Below are positions 39,761 to 48,706 of a stretch of DNA of 64,000 nt, piece after piece; position 1 is the first letter of the stretch; every line of letters starts with the position of its first letter. A model generated the notes under the pieces. It saw only the letters and a program-made list of their open reading frames with translations, made no database searches and was not told the origin of the DNA. The stretch is from contig CDRNVI010000026.1 in the NCBI GenBank assembly GCA_977017575.1, forward strand, positions 589,231-653,230, written 5' to 3'. Source of the DNA: Paramoeba atlantica. Taxonomy: Eukaryota; Discosea. Position numbers and translations under genes: made by a program.

Positions 39761-42700
39761 GGTCTTCAAAAAAACAAAGGTCTTCAAAAAGTCAAAAGGT
39801 CTTCAAAAAAAAAGGTCTTCAAAAAAACAAAGGTCTTCAAAAAAACAAAGGTCTTCAAAAAGTCAAAAGGTCTTCAAAAAAAAAGGTCTTCAAAAAAACA
39901 AAGGTCTTCAAAAAAACAAAGGTCTTCGAAAAAACAAAGGTCTTCAAAAAAACAAAGGTCTTCAAAAAAACAAAGGTCTTCAAAAAAACAAAGGTCTTCG
40001 AAAAAACAAAGGTCTTCAAAAAAACAAAGGTCTTCAAAAAAACAAAGGTCTTCAAAAAAAGAAAGGTCTTCAAAAAAACAAAGGTCTTCAAAAAAACAAA
40101 GGTCTGCAAAAAAACAAAGGCCTTCAAAAAAACAAAGGTCTTCAAAAAACGAAAGGTCTTCAAAAAAAACAAAGGTCTTCAAAAACAAAGGTCTTCAAAA
40201 AAACAAAGGTCTTCAAAAAAACAAAGGTCTTCAAAAAAAGAAAGGTCTTCAAAAACAAAGGTCTTCAAAAAAACAAAGGTCTTCAAAAAGTCAAAAGGTC
40301 TTCAAAAAAAAAGGTCTTCAAAAAAACAAAGGTCTTCAAAAAAACAAAGGTCTTCAAAAAAACAAAAGGTCTTCAAAAAAAGAAAGGTCTTCAAAAAAAC
40401 AAAGGTCTTCAAAAAAACAAAGGTCTTCGAAAAAACAAAGGTCTTCAAAAAAACAAAGGTCTTCAAAAAAAAAAAGGTCTTCAAAAAAACAAAGTCTTCA
40501 AAAAATCAAAGGTCTTCAAAAAAACAAAGGTCTTCAAAAAAACAAAGGTCTTCAAAAAAACAAAGGTCTTCAAAAAAACAAAGGTCTTCAAAAAAACAAA
40601 GGTCCTCAAAAAAACAAAGGTCTTCAAAAAAAACAAAGGTCATCAAAAAAACAAAGGTCTTCAAAAAAACAAAGGTCTTCAAAAAAAAAAAGGTCTTCAA
40701 AAAAACCAAGGTCTTCAAAAAAACAAAGGTCTTCAAAAAAACAAAGGTCTTCAAAAACAAAGGTCTTCAAAAAAACAAAGGTCTTCAAAAAAACAAAGGT
40801 CTTCAAAAAAACAAAGGTCTTCAAAAAAACAAAGGTCTTCAAAAAAACAAAGGTCTTCAAAAAAACAAAGGTCTTCAAAAAAACATAGGTCTTCAAAAGA
40901 AGAAAGGTCTTCAAAAAAACAAAGGTCTTCAAAAAAACAAAGGTCTTCAAAAAAACAAAGGTCTTCAAAAACAAAGGTCTTCAAAAAAACAAAGGTCTTC
41001 AAAAAAACAAAGGTCTTCAAAAAAACAAAGGTCTTCAAAAAAAACAAAGGTCTTCAAAAACAAAGGTCTTCAAAAAAACAAAGGTCTTCAAAAAGTCAAA
41101 AGGTCTTCAAAAAAAAAGGTCTTCAAAAAAACAAAGGTCTTCAAAAAAACAAAGGTCTTCAAAAAAACAAAGGTCTTCAAAAAAAACAAAGGTCTTCAAA
41201 AAAACAAAGGTCTTCAAAAAAACAAAAGGTCTTCAAAAAAGGAAAGGTCTTCAAAAAAACAAAGGTCTTCAAAAAAACAAAGGTCTTCGAAAAAACAAAG
41301 GTCTTCAAAAAAACAAAGGTCTTCAAAAAAACAAAGGTCTTCAAAAAAACAAAGGTCTTCAAAAAAACATAGGTCTTCAAAAAAACAAAGGTCTTCAAAA
41401 AAACGAAGGTCTTCAAAAAAACAAACGTCTTCAAAAAAACAAAGGTCTTCAAAAAAACAAACGTCTTCAAAAAAAAAAAGATCTTCAAAAAAAACAAAGG
41501 TCTTCAAAAAAACAAAAGTCATCAAAAAAACAAAGGTCTTCAAAAAAACAAAGGTCTTCAAAAAAACAAAGGTCTTCAAAAAAACAGAGGTCTTCAAAAA
41601 CAAAGGTCTTCAAAAAAACAAAGGTCTTCAAAAAGTCAAAAGGTCTTCAAAAAAAAAGGTCTTCAAAAAAACAAAGGTCTTCAAAAAAACGAAGGTCTTC
41701 AAAAAAACAAACGTCTTCAAAAAAACAAAGGTCTTCAAAAAAACAAACGTCTTCAAAAAAAAAAAGATCTTCAAAAAAAACAAAGGTCTTCAAAAAAACA
41801 AAAGTCATCAAAAAAACAAAGGTCTTCAAAAAAACAAAGGTCTTCAAAAAAACAAAGGTCTTCAAAAAAACAGAGGTCTTCAAAAAAACAAAGGTCTTCA
41901 AAAAAACAAAGGTCTTCAAAAAAACAAAGGTCTTCAAAAAAACAAAGGTCTTCAAAAAAAACAAAGGTCTTCAAAAAAACAAAAGTCTTCAAAAAAACAA
42001 AGTCTTCAAAAAATCAAAGGTCTTCAAAAAAACAAAGGTCTTCAAAAAAACAAAGGTCTTCAAAAAAACAAAGGTCTTCAAAAAAACAAAGGTCTTCAAA
42101 AAAACAAAGGTCCTCAAAAAAACAAAGGTCTTCAAAAAAAACAAAGGTCATCAAAAAAACAAAGGTCTTCAAAAAAACAAAGGTCTTCAAAAAAAAAAAG
42201 GTCTTCAAAAAAACAAAGGTCTTCAAAAAAACAAAGGTCTTCAAAAAAACAAAGGTCTTCAAAAACAAAGGTCTTCAAAAAAACAAAGGTCTTCAAAAAA
42301 ACAAAGGTCTTCAAAAAAACAAAGGTCTTCAAAAAAACAAAGGTCTTCAAAAAAACAAAGGTCTTCAAAAAAACAAAGGTCTTCAAAAAAACATAGGTCT
42401 TCAAAAGAAGAAAGGTCTTCAAAAAAACAAAGGTCTTCAAAAAAACAAAGGTCTTCAAAAAAACAAAGGTCTTCAAAAACAAAGGTCTTCAAAAAAACAA
42501 AGGTCTTCAAAAAAACAAAGGTCTTCAAAAAAACAAAGGTCTTCAAAAACAAAGGTCTTCAAAAAAACAAAGGTCTTCAAAAAGTCAAAAGGTCTTCAAA
42601 AAAAAAGGTCTTCAAAAAAACAAAGGTCTTCAAAAAAACAAAGGTCTTCAAAAAAACAAAAGGTCTTCAAAAAAGGAAAGGTCTTCAAAAAAACAAAGGT

Positions 42701-43845
42701 CTTCAAAAAAACAAAGGTCTTCGAAAAAACAAAGGTCTTCAAAAAAACAAAGGTCTTCAAAAAAACATAGGTCTTCAAAAAAACAAAGGTCTTCAAAAAA
42801 ACGAAGGTCTTCAAAAAAACAAACGTCTTCAAAAAAACAAAGGTCTTCAAAAAAACAAAGGTCTTCAAAAAAACAAAGGTCTTCAAAAAAAAAAAGGTCT
42901 TCAAAAAAAACAAAGGTCTTCAAAAAAACAAAAGTCTTCAAAAAAACAAAGTCTTCAAAAAATCAAAGGTCTTCAAAAAAACAAAGGTCTTCAAAAAAAC
43001 AAAGGTCTTCAAAAAAACAAAGGTCTTCAAAAAAACAAAGTCTTCAAAAAAACAAAGGTCTTCAAAAAAACAAAGGTCTTCAAAAAAACAGAGGTCTTCA
43101 AAAAAACAAAGGTCTTCAAAAAATCAAAGGTCTTCAAAAAAACAAAGGTCTTCAAAAAAAAACAAAGGTCTTCAAAACAACAAAAGTCTTCAAAAAAACA
43201 AAGGTCTTCAAAAAAACAAAGGTCTTCAAAAAAACAAAGGTCATCAAAAAAACAAAGGTCTTCAAAAAAACAAAGGTCTTCAAAAAAACAAAGGTCTTGA
43301 AAAAAAACAAAGTTCTTCAAAAAAAACAAAGGTCTTCAAAAAAACAAAGGTCTTCAAAAAAACAAAGGTCTTCAAAAAAAACAAAGGTCTTCAAAAAAAC
43401 AAAGGTCTTCAAAAAAAACAAAGGTCTTCAAAAAAACAAAGGTCTTCAAAAAAACAAAGGTCTTCAAAAAAACAAAGTCTTCAAAAAAACAAAGGTCTTC
43501 AAAAAAACAAAGGTCTTCAAAAAAACAAACTTCTTCAAAAAAACAAAGGTCTTCAAAAAAACAAAGGTCTTCAAAAAAACAAAGGTCTTCAAAAAAACAA
43601 AGGTCTTCAAAAAAACAAAGGTCTTCAAAAAAAACAAAGGTCTTCAAAAAAACAAAGGTCTTCAAAAAAACAAAGGTCTTCAAAAAAACAAAGGTCTTCA
43701 AAAAAACAAAGGTCTTCAAAAAAACAAAGGTCTTCAGAAAAACAAAGGTCTTCAAAAAAACAAAGGTCTTCAAAAAAACAAAGGTCTTGAAAAAAACATA
43801 GGTCTTCAAAAAAACAAAGGTCTTCAAAAAAACAAAGGTCTTCAA

Positions 43846-44137
43846 TGTCCAGTGTGTTGCCAAAAACAAACGCAAGATATCTAATACTGGGAGGGAACCG
43901 GTCAACAAAAGGGGTATATTACTTCCTACTAGTACTGGAGTAAAATCGTCAGAAGAGAGTGAGGATCTAACCCTGGAAGCTGATTATGTTGGAAAAGATA
44001 AAAGTTATGAACAATTAAGAGTGCTTCACGAAAAAGTGGATAATAAGAGGGAAGATTCACCTAGGAGGAAGGTGTCTGCACGAAAAACAAAACAGTAGTT
44101 TTATCAGCCGATGTAAATCGGCCTTTTTGGATTGGAT
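43846..44137 (+). mobile_element. LINE 3' stub (LINE-E) abutting the satellite
   Basis: Directly after the last satellite monomer an 83-codon frame (43847-44098) reads as a basic, low-complexity LINE C-terminal tail ending RRKVSARKTKQ and a TAG stop. The downstream LINE at 44438 ends in a similar basic tail. Nine bases after the stop comes a stem-loop (44107-44122), then CTTTTTGGATTGGATTTG, a GGATT-type LINE tail. Everything 5' of the tail region is missing, replaced by satellite. PIF1 helicase sequence follows at once. The protein tail alone is not diagnostic; the call rests mainly on the shared stem-loop and tail. Confidence 0.65.
44107..44122 (+). promoter_or_regulatory. LINE-E 3' stem-loop
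   Basis: GCCGA and TCGGC pair across the loop TGTAAA, just before a GGATT tail. The same arrangement is found at the other LINE 3' ends here. It is a plausible recognition site for the LINE RT when it copies RNA at the target (inference). Confidence 0.6.
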
Positions 44138-44437
44138 TTGATAGTACTGCACTGTTGCACAATACACGCTTCCCTCTGCATAACGATAGGGGCTACTGCA
44201 AGAGATTTGAAACATCTTTCAAGCAGTAGCCTTCTACAATACCAAGAAAGGTATGAGAAATATCGATTAATCATAGTAGACGAAGTGTCAAGGATCAGCA
44301 AGTGCTTCCTTCAATCAAAATCAACAATAGATTGCAGCAAATCAAAGGCAATGAGCAGCTCCCCTATGGAGGCATCAACATGCTCTTTGTTGGAGTGTTC
44401 ATCCAATTGGTAAAACCTCTGACCTCTGAGGGCCAAG
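44138..44437 (+). pseudogene. PIF1-type (Helitron-like) helicase relic, part 1
   Basis: The first frame reads CTIHASLC, then SSSSLLQYQERYEKY, then LIIVDEVS, the Walker B / DEAD-like segment of PIF1 helicases. After a frameshift near 44300 the next frame gives NNRLQQIKGNEQLPYGG and INMLFVGVFIQL, which matches the usual FVGDF-QLPP motif with the aspartate replaced. This order and wording are typical of helicases in Helitron rolling-circle transposons. No Rep domain lies in the window, so a stand-alone PIF1 pseudogene cannot be ruled out. The piece ends at the target-site duplication of the LINE at 44438. Parts 2 and 3 resume at 47454 and 48199. Confidence 0.75.
44428..44437 (+). repeat. Target-site duplication (left) of the LINE at 44438
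   Basis: GAGGGCCAAG occurs here and again at 47454-47463, right after the TAGGA tail of the element. The 10-bp direct repeat fixes both ends of the LINE. Confidence 0.85.
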
Positions 44438-44662
44438 CAAGCAGTGTGGGAAATGGCGAAGAAAGAGGAAGAGATCACATGGGAACACTTATCGGAAAAT
44501 ATGGTACACACAGCGAAAAGACTCTCAAAAAAGGAATGAACCCCAAAAACGACCAACGCACCTACAGGGACAGAAAACACACCACCGGGTACAGAAACAC
44601 CGCGCATCTCAGGGTTTCGCGACTTATTTCTTCAGAGTCGAAAACCGGACCACTTCAAGGAA

Positions 44663-47416
44663 GTGCTAAAAGAGCATGGAGAAGAAATTGAGGCGCAGAT
44701 TGGGCAAGAATGCGCCGAAATTGAAGCACGTCTGCGGCGAAACCGTTCTAATCCGTGGCGTACGCTACGTAGAATTTGCGGTTTGTACAGGGAGACTCTT
44801 TGCATCGAGACCTCGTCGACAAGGGAAACTCTTAAGATTGTTAAAGATTTCTTTGCTCGTATGGGGTCCGATGATCGCGGAGATAAAGATATAAAATTTG
44901 ACGAAGTAGTCAGCCCGAAAGTACCAATCAACGATGAAAGTTTCACTGTAGAAGAGCTCGAGGACGGCATCAGTAGACTAGCGCGCAACAAGGCACCTGG
45001 AATAGACCAAATTCCGGCGGAGGCACTCAGAATGATCACAGAACATGCTGAACTGAGAAAATCCTTATTACATATTATAAACGAGGTTCATCGAACAGGG
45101 GTTTCGCCTGCGTCCTGGAAAATTATCCTTCAGGTGCCTATTCCAAAAAAAGGCGACCTGACACAAATAGCGAATTGGCGGCCAATCTGTCTCGTGAACA
45201 GTGCGGTTAAATTGATGAATGCAATGATCCTGAAAAGAATCAGACCATCCATCGAGCCGCTCCTTCGCGACAGTCAATTTGGTTTTCGGCCAGAAAGGTC
45301 CACGGTAGGGGCGCAAATCATTTTGAATGATGCAAGAGTTCGTGCGACCAGGGGCAAGAAAGGCATTGCAGTGGCATTTATGGACTTCGCAAAAGCATTT
45401 CCCTCAGTATCCTTTCATGCGATCCGTGCTGCATTGAATGCCTTTCATGTCGGACCAGCGCTTACTAGGATGGTAATGTCCTTGTACTCGGATTTAAAAG
45501 GAATAGTCCGCACACCATACGGAAACACGGATTCTTTTCCCATTGAAACAGGAATTCTTCAAGGGGACGTGCTTGCTCCTTATCTCTTTGTGCTTGTAAT
45601 CGATAGGATTCTGAACAAAGCACTCGATAACAAGCCGCTCGGGATTCTTCTAATGAGCAGCGGGACGAAAAGCAGGGGAATTCAAGAATTTAGACTAAAG
45701 GACATCGACTACGCAGACGACATAGCACTTTTAGCTTCCACGAAACATGAAATATCGCAAATGATCGAAGCTACGGCAAATGAGGCAAAACCAGCTAATC
45801 TGAGGATTGCCGTGGGGAAAACCAAGACTGCGTGGATGGCCTTTGGGAAAGTTCCGGGGGGGACGCGAGAACTTCGAGCAGGATCGCTTGGCAAGATTCC
45901 TCTTGTGGATTCCTACCGGCATCTTGGTCATCTTCAAGATGCTACAGCATCATCCCCCATCAAGGACAGGTTAAGGCTCACATGGGCAGCATTTCGTAAA
46001 CTCAGTGGCATTTGGGCTTCTCCTCTGAGTGCTGCCACGAAAATACGCCTGTTTGACTGCTTGATCTACCCTATTTTAACGTTTGGTGCAGCCTGTCTTT
46101 CTCTTTCTAACAAAATGCTTCGAAAAACGGAGGTTGAGGTAAATATGATGAGGCGATTCGCTTGTAACTCAGCAACGCTTGCCGATTTCGGACACTGCTA
46201 CCCATTAGAGTCCTTGTATTGTGGTACGCCTCGATTTTCGACCGTGCATCGTGTTGCCCGTGCGAAAATCGTTGGCCACATGCTCAGGCACTCCTCTACG
46301 TTTCGCGAGCTCGTTCAATGGAATAGCACGGAAAAAACAAGAAATATTTCTCCTAGCGAAGCAAGTTTTAATGATCTAGGGGTCACTCTGGAGCAGGCGC
46401 TTGTTTACTCGCAGGATCGGATACACTGGCAAAAGCTATGCGATGAGCTCAGGCAGAAACTTGAACCACTTCCGATGTATGAGGTATTAAGGTCTCCAAG
46501 GTGGAAAACTAAACACACTCAAGCGGTCAAAAGCAAAAGCTCTTATGAGCTACAATTTGTGGAGGAAGGCTCGGATCCGTTCCCCATGAGTGAGGGTGAG
46601 GTTCATATGTATATTGATGGCTCTGTTCGGCAGTTGCGGGGGTCCAAGGAACAAAGATCCGGTGCGGGAATAGTTCTGAGAATGAGTGGAACAGAAGACA
46701 AATACTATTCCATAGCATTGGATGCTGGCTCAGCTGAGAGAGCTGAGGTTGAATCGCTGAGGGAAGCGCTGGACAGGATACCTAATGAGGCTCAAACAGT
46801 TGTCATACACACCGATTCGTTCTATGTATGGAATTTCTTCCATCATACTCGTCTACGACGGCGAATCATTGGGTATCACAATCTACCGAATGGGGGTATC
46901 CTTGAGAAATTGGATCGGGAAATTCGAACGCTCCAATCGATGGATAAAAGGTGTTACGTGTGCAAAGTGAAATCCCACAACGGGAACATTTACAATGAGA
47001 AGGCAGACACCTTGGCGCTTGCAGGGTCGAGAAAAATAGCCCCAGCCTCAGAAATAAAGAGGATAAAGACTGCGACGTCGCGCTCAGAAGCTCAAAGGGT
47101 TAGCTCAGAAACCGTTCAAACCATGAATCGTCCTCGGAAACACTGTGGCCAAATACCTAAGCCATTAGGGAAAAGACGGGATTACTTCAAGATTGCAGAA
47201 GGTGATCTTCTCTCAAAAAAGGGTACCTCGCCACCTGTAGAGACTGGAGTGGATTCTCCTGAAAAGAAAGAGTGTTTGCCTGAGGAATGTGATGCCAAAA
47301 ATACAAAGTTGCATGAAAGACGTACCACGCCCGGTTCAGCGGACAAGGAGCATGAAAGGGCGAATTCACCTGAGAGAAAGACGTCGAAGCGACGAATAAA
47401 ACGGATGTGTTCTTAA
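44663..47416 (+). CDS. LINE RT-RNase H polyprotein, 5'-truncated
   Basis: This 917-codon frame has no internal stop. RT motifs appear in order: NWRPICLVNS, FRPERSTVGAQ, FMDFAKAF with the motif A aspartate near residue 241, GILQGDVLAPYLF, YADD at about 350-353, and KTKTAWM. RNase H follows: YIDGS with its aspartate near 652, SAERAEVES supplying the glutamate, HTDSFYVW, and CKVKSHNG to EKADTLALAG. All expected catalytic carboxylates are present. The last 120 residues are hydrophilic and basic, ending SKRRIKRMCS. The methionine at 44663 is only the first in the open stretch; the native protein began upstream in the missing endonuclease. The element cannot move by itself, but its RT looks recently active compared with LINE-B, which is broken several times. 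Confidence 0.88.
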   Translation: MLKEHGEEIEAQIGQECAEIEARLRRNRSNPWRTLRRICGLYRETLCIETSSTRETLKIVKDFFARMGSDDRGDKDIKFDEVVSPKVPINDESFTVEELEDGISRLARNKAPGIDQIPAEALRMITEHAELRKSLLHIINEVHRTGVSPASWKIILQVPIPKKGDLTQIANWRPICLVNSAVKLMNAMILKRIRPSIEPLLRDSQFGFRPERSTVGAQIILNDARVRATRGKKGIAVAFMDFAKAFPSVSFHAIRAALNAFHVGPALTRMVMSLYSDLKGIVRTPYGNTDSFPIETGILQGDVLAPYLFVLVIDRILNKALDNKPLGILLMSSGTKSRGIQEFRLKDIDYADDIALLASTKHEISQMIEATANEAKPANLRIAVGKTKTAWMAFGKVPGGTRELRAGSLGKIPLVDSYRHLGHLQDATASSPIKDRLRLTWAAFRKLSGIWASPLSAATKIRLFDCLIYPILTFGAACLSLSNKMLRKTEVEVNMMRRFACNSATLADFGHCYPLESLYCGTPRFSTVHRVARAKIVGHMLRHSSTFRELVQWNSTEKTRNISPSEASFNDLGVTLEQALVYSQDRIHWQKLCDELRQKLEPLPMYEVLRSPRWKTKHTQAVKSKSSYELQFVEEGSDPFPMSEGEVHMYIDGSVRQLRGSKEQRSGAGIVLRMSGTEDKYYSIALDAGSAERAEVESLREALDRIPNEAQTVVIHTDSFYVWNFFHHTRLRRRIIGYHNLPNGGILEKLDREIRTLQSMDKRCYVCKVKSHNGNIYNEKADTLALAGSRKIAPASEIKRIKTATSRSEAQRVSSETVQTMNRPRKHCGQIPKPLGKRRDYFKIAEGDLLSKKGTSPPVETGVDSPEKKECLPEECDAKNTKLHERRTTPGSADKEHERANSPERKTSKRRIKRMCS

Positions 47417-47431
47417 CCGATGCAAATCGGT
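47416..47431 (+). promoter_or_regulatory. LINE-D 3' stem-loop
   Basis: ACCGA and TCGGT pair across TGCAAA. The stem begins at the last base of the stop codon and is followed by the TAGGA tail (47436-47453). The A-T pair at the foot replaces the G-C pair of LINE-E, a compensatory change. Confidence 0.65.
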
Positions 47432-47453
47432 CTTATAGGATAGGATAGGATAG

Positions 47454-47785
47454 GAGGGCCAAGAAAAGTTCCGCAATGCAATTGTCATTGTTTGAACAAA
47501 TATTGAACGACACAAGATTAATGTCGCAATGGCAAGAAATTTTGCCAGACGTCACAATTGCCCATTGTTCGCATGGGCAGGCGATAACGTCCAAGGTACT
47601 CATTGATAGAAAAAACTCATTGATACACACCCTGAAGCATTTTCTGTATTTGTAAAAGGAGCACCCGGTGTAATCACCGAGAATATTGCTCCTTGTAAGA
47701 TGAAAATTGCGAATGGGACCGTGATTGAAATGAAAGACCTTGTGTCAGACGATTTGTCATACGACACAAGTGGAATTAGGATTTG
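47454..47785 (+). pseudogene. PIF1-type helicase relic, part 2
   Basis: After the right target-site duplication the helicase resumes: EEGQEKFRNAIVIV, a stop, then TNIERHKINVAMARNFARRHNCPLFAW. Further on comes FVKGAPGVITENIAP and KMKIANGTVIEMKDLV, the segment that in PIF1 proteins precedes the last motif (compare the usual GAPVMLTxNI and NGTxG). At least one stop and one frame change are visible. The SINE at 47786 interrupts it; the frame continues at 48199. Confidence 0.75.
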
Positions 47786-48198
47786 AAGAAGAAGAAGACA
47801 CGGAGGGCTCTGCAGCGCCAACCGTGAGGGCAGAGTCTCAGGTCACTGACCTTCATCGTCTTGCTACCCCGTTCCCAGACGGCACTCGACGCCTTGCGGC
47901 CCGAGCACGGCTACCCAACCGTAGCTACCAGGACGGGCGTCCACCCCTTTGCATCGTGTAGGCTGTGTCTCAAGCCTCCTTTGCGTAAGCAGCTCGCAAT
48001 TTAGCGGCTGCGCTGGAGCCTGGTTCAGCTCGGCGGTTCCGGGTCGGTCCTCCAGGGGAGCGGGGGGTGTGGGCCTTGAAGGCCCTTCCTGATCGCTTTC
48101 CCTTTCGAGTTTTGTCGATAGTGGGAATCGAACCCCCAACCTGCAGGTTGTAGGGCCCACCGTCTACCAACTACACTCGCACCGCTTTAATTGTAGGC
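47786..48198 (-). mobile_element. tRNA-derived SINE (SINE B)
   Basis: A 413-bp element inserted in the helicase and flanked by 12-bp repeats with one mismatch (AATTAGGATTTG at 47774-47785, AATTTGGATTTG at 48199-48210). Read on the minus strand it starts with a tRNA-like head (48113-48186) that has an A-box-like AGTGTAGTTGG and a B-box GGTTCGATTCC. A GC-rich body follows, and it ends in a TTC-repeat tail. The body contains a core shared with SINE A (48015-48053). Near its 3' end CACGG and CCGTG can pair around an inner GGC/GCC stem. It encodes nothing and would depend on a LINE for movement. Confidence 0.85.
48113..48186 (-). other. tRNA-like head of SINE B
   Basis: Length and internal promoter boxes fit a tRNA: AGTGTAGTTGGTAGACG as D-arm/A-box and GGGGGTTCGATTCCCAC as T-arm with one mismatched pair. 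The acceptor strands do not pair well and no anticodon can be assigned, so this is a SINE promoter and not a working tRNA. Confidence 0.7.
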
Positions 48199-48258
48199 AA
48201 TTTGGATTTGCCTACACGTATCACAAAGTACAAGGAATTAACGTGAATAACGGTGTTT
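48199..48258 (+). pseudogene. PIF1-type helicase relic, part 3
   Basis: The frame reads GFAYTYHKVQGINVNNG, which matches the C-terminal helicase motif of PIF1 proteins (usually LAYAITIHKSQGLT). With the SINE and one target copy removed it joins VEL at 47773-47781 in frame. It ends where the LINE-A 5' end begins. Confidence 0.75.
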
Positions 48259-48292
48259 GACCATCTTTTTGTTAAGACCATCTTTTTGTTAA
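48259..48292 (+). repeat. 17-bp tandem repeat at the LINE-A 5' end
   Basis: GACCATCTTTTTGTTAA occurs twice back to back, just upstream of the LINE-A start codon at 48305. LINE-B has a related AACCTTTTTGTAAATTTTTG before its start. The repeat may be part of the 5' leader, or a duplication made during 5' end joining. Confidence 0.7.
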
Positions 48293-48304
48293 TATTTTAA
48301 CAAA

Positions 48305-48706
48305 ATGACGACGGATGCGTCCGGTGCGGTCGAGGTGCGCGTTGTTCGCAAATGTCTCGATCATTCCACGCTTGGTCGGGGCTCTCTTTTTCTGCCGCCT
48401 ATTCCGGTTGAAAATGAGGGTACAATACTCCTTCGCAGTGCGTTATCAAGTCTCATGCGCTGGATGCGTAGAGGTTGCCTTATTGCAGTCGTATGGCGGT
48501 ATGATGGTTCGAGTAAATACCGACTATGGGATGGAGATGTTATGGGAAACTTTGAGGATACTGATCGCTTCAGTGTGAAATATCATCAAAGAGCTGACCT
48601 GGTGTTTCCCTTCCCACCCATTTCCGCGAGAGTTATCATATGCGCTGTTCGAATGAGAGCGGCTCCCTCCCGGCGTAAGAGACGATGGCGTCGCTGCCCT
48701 ATCTAA
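48305..48706 (+). pseudogene. LINE-A N-terminal domain, function unknown
   Basis: Starting at ATG 48305 the frame gives MTTDASGAVEVRVV, then LIAVVWRYDGSSKYRLW, then LVFPFPPISARVIICAVRM, and ends in a basic patch PSRRKRRWRR before TAA. The LINE-B N-terminus (49405) shares DASGA, STL-RG-LF, LAVVWRY, FPFPP or PFPP, and the basic patch, so this is a conserved domain of about 130-150 residues placed before the endonuclease. I do not recognise it as an ORF1 protein or gag-like zinc-knuckle domain: there is no CCHC motif. The basic patch could bind nucleic acid or act as a nuclear signal (inference). In LINE-B the domain is fused in frame to the endonuclease; in LINE-A the TAA separates them, which may be a lesion or a true ORF boundary. 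Confidence 0.6.

Larger units (their letters stand above)
1..43845 (+). repeat. 18-bp satellite array, monomer CAAAGGTCTTCAAAAAAA
   Basis: The whole stretch is a head-to-tail array of one 18-bp monomer, roughly 2,400 copies, about 28% G+C with most A on the plus strand. Every copy reads GGTCTTC in the same direction; I saw no inverted block and no inserted foreign sequence. Variants recur in fixed order: CATAGG, GTCATC, GTCCTC, TCTTCGAAAA, GAAAGG, the marker AAAAAGTCAAAAGG, and AAAAAATCAAAGG. Monomers of 16, 17, 19 and 20 bp come from A-run length changes. Eighteen bases make six codons, and the consensus lacks a stop in five of six frames, so long low-complexity open frames (for example 22587-26084 plus) arise by default and are not genes. 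The array starts at base 1, so it probably extends beyond the window. Confidence 0.98.
44438..47453 (+). mobile_element. LINE (LINE-D), 5'-truncated, RT plus RNase H
   Basis: A 3.0 kb non-LTR element lies between 10-bp direct repeats. Its 5' end falls in the linker between endonuclease and RT: the frame from 44438 encodes TWEHLSENMVHTAKRLSKK, which aligns with the LINE-B linker, and it carries one in-frame TGA near 44536. From 44663 to the end the frame is open. The 3' end has a stem-loop at 47416-47431 and a tail of about four TAGGA units. Domain order (endonuclease in relatives, then RT, then RNase H) resembles the I/Ingi/Loa group; the exact clade cannot be fixed here. The insertion splits the PIF1 helicase. 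Confidence 0.9.

Noticed and set aside
1-43845. CRISPR array
   Set aside because: Repeats are directly tandem with no spacers, and the setting is eukaryotic.
494-43908. Many minus-strand frames of FLKTFV / FFEDLC repeats
   Set aside because: Same cause as above; no non-repeat domain, no signal sequence, no consistent start.
44102-44301. Small minus-strand frame opposite the helicase relic
   Set aside because: Shadow of the helicase coding strand; no family resemblance.
47432-47453. TAGGA repeats as an interstitial telomere
   Set aside because: Only about four units, directly after a LINE stem-loop and before its target duplication; it is the element's 3' tail.
48113-48186. Functional tRNA gene
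   Set aside because: Acceptor strands do not pair, and it lies at the 5' end of an element with target duplications, so it is a SINE head.
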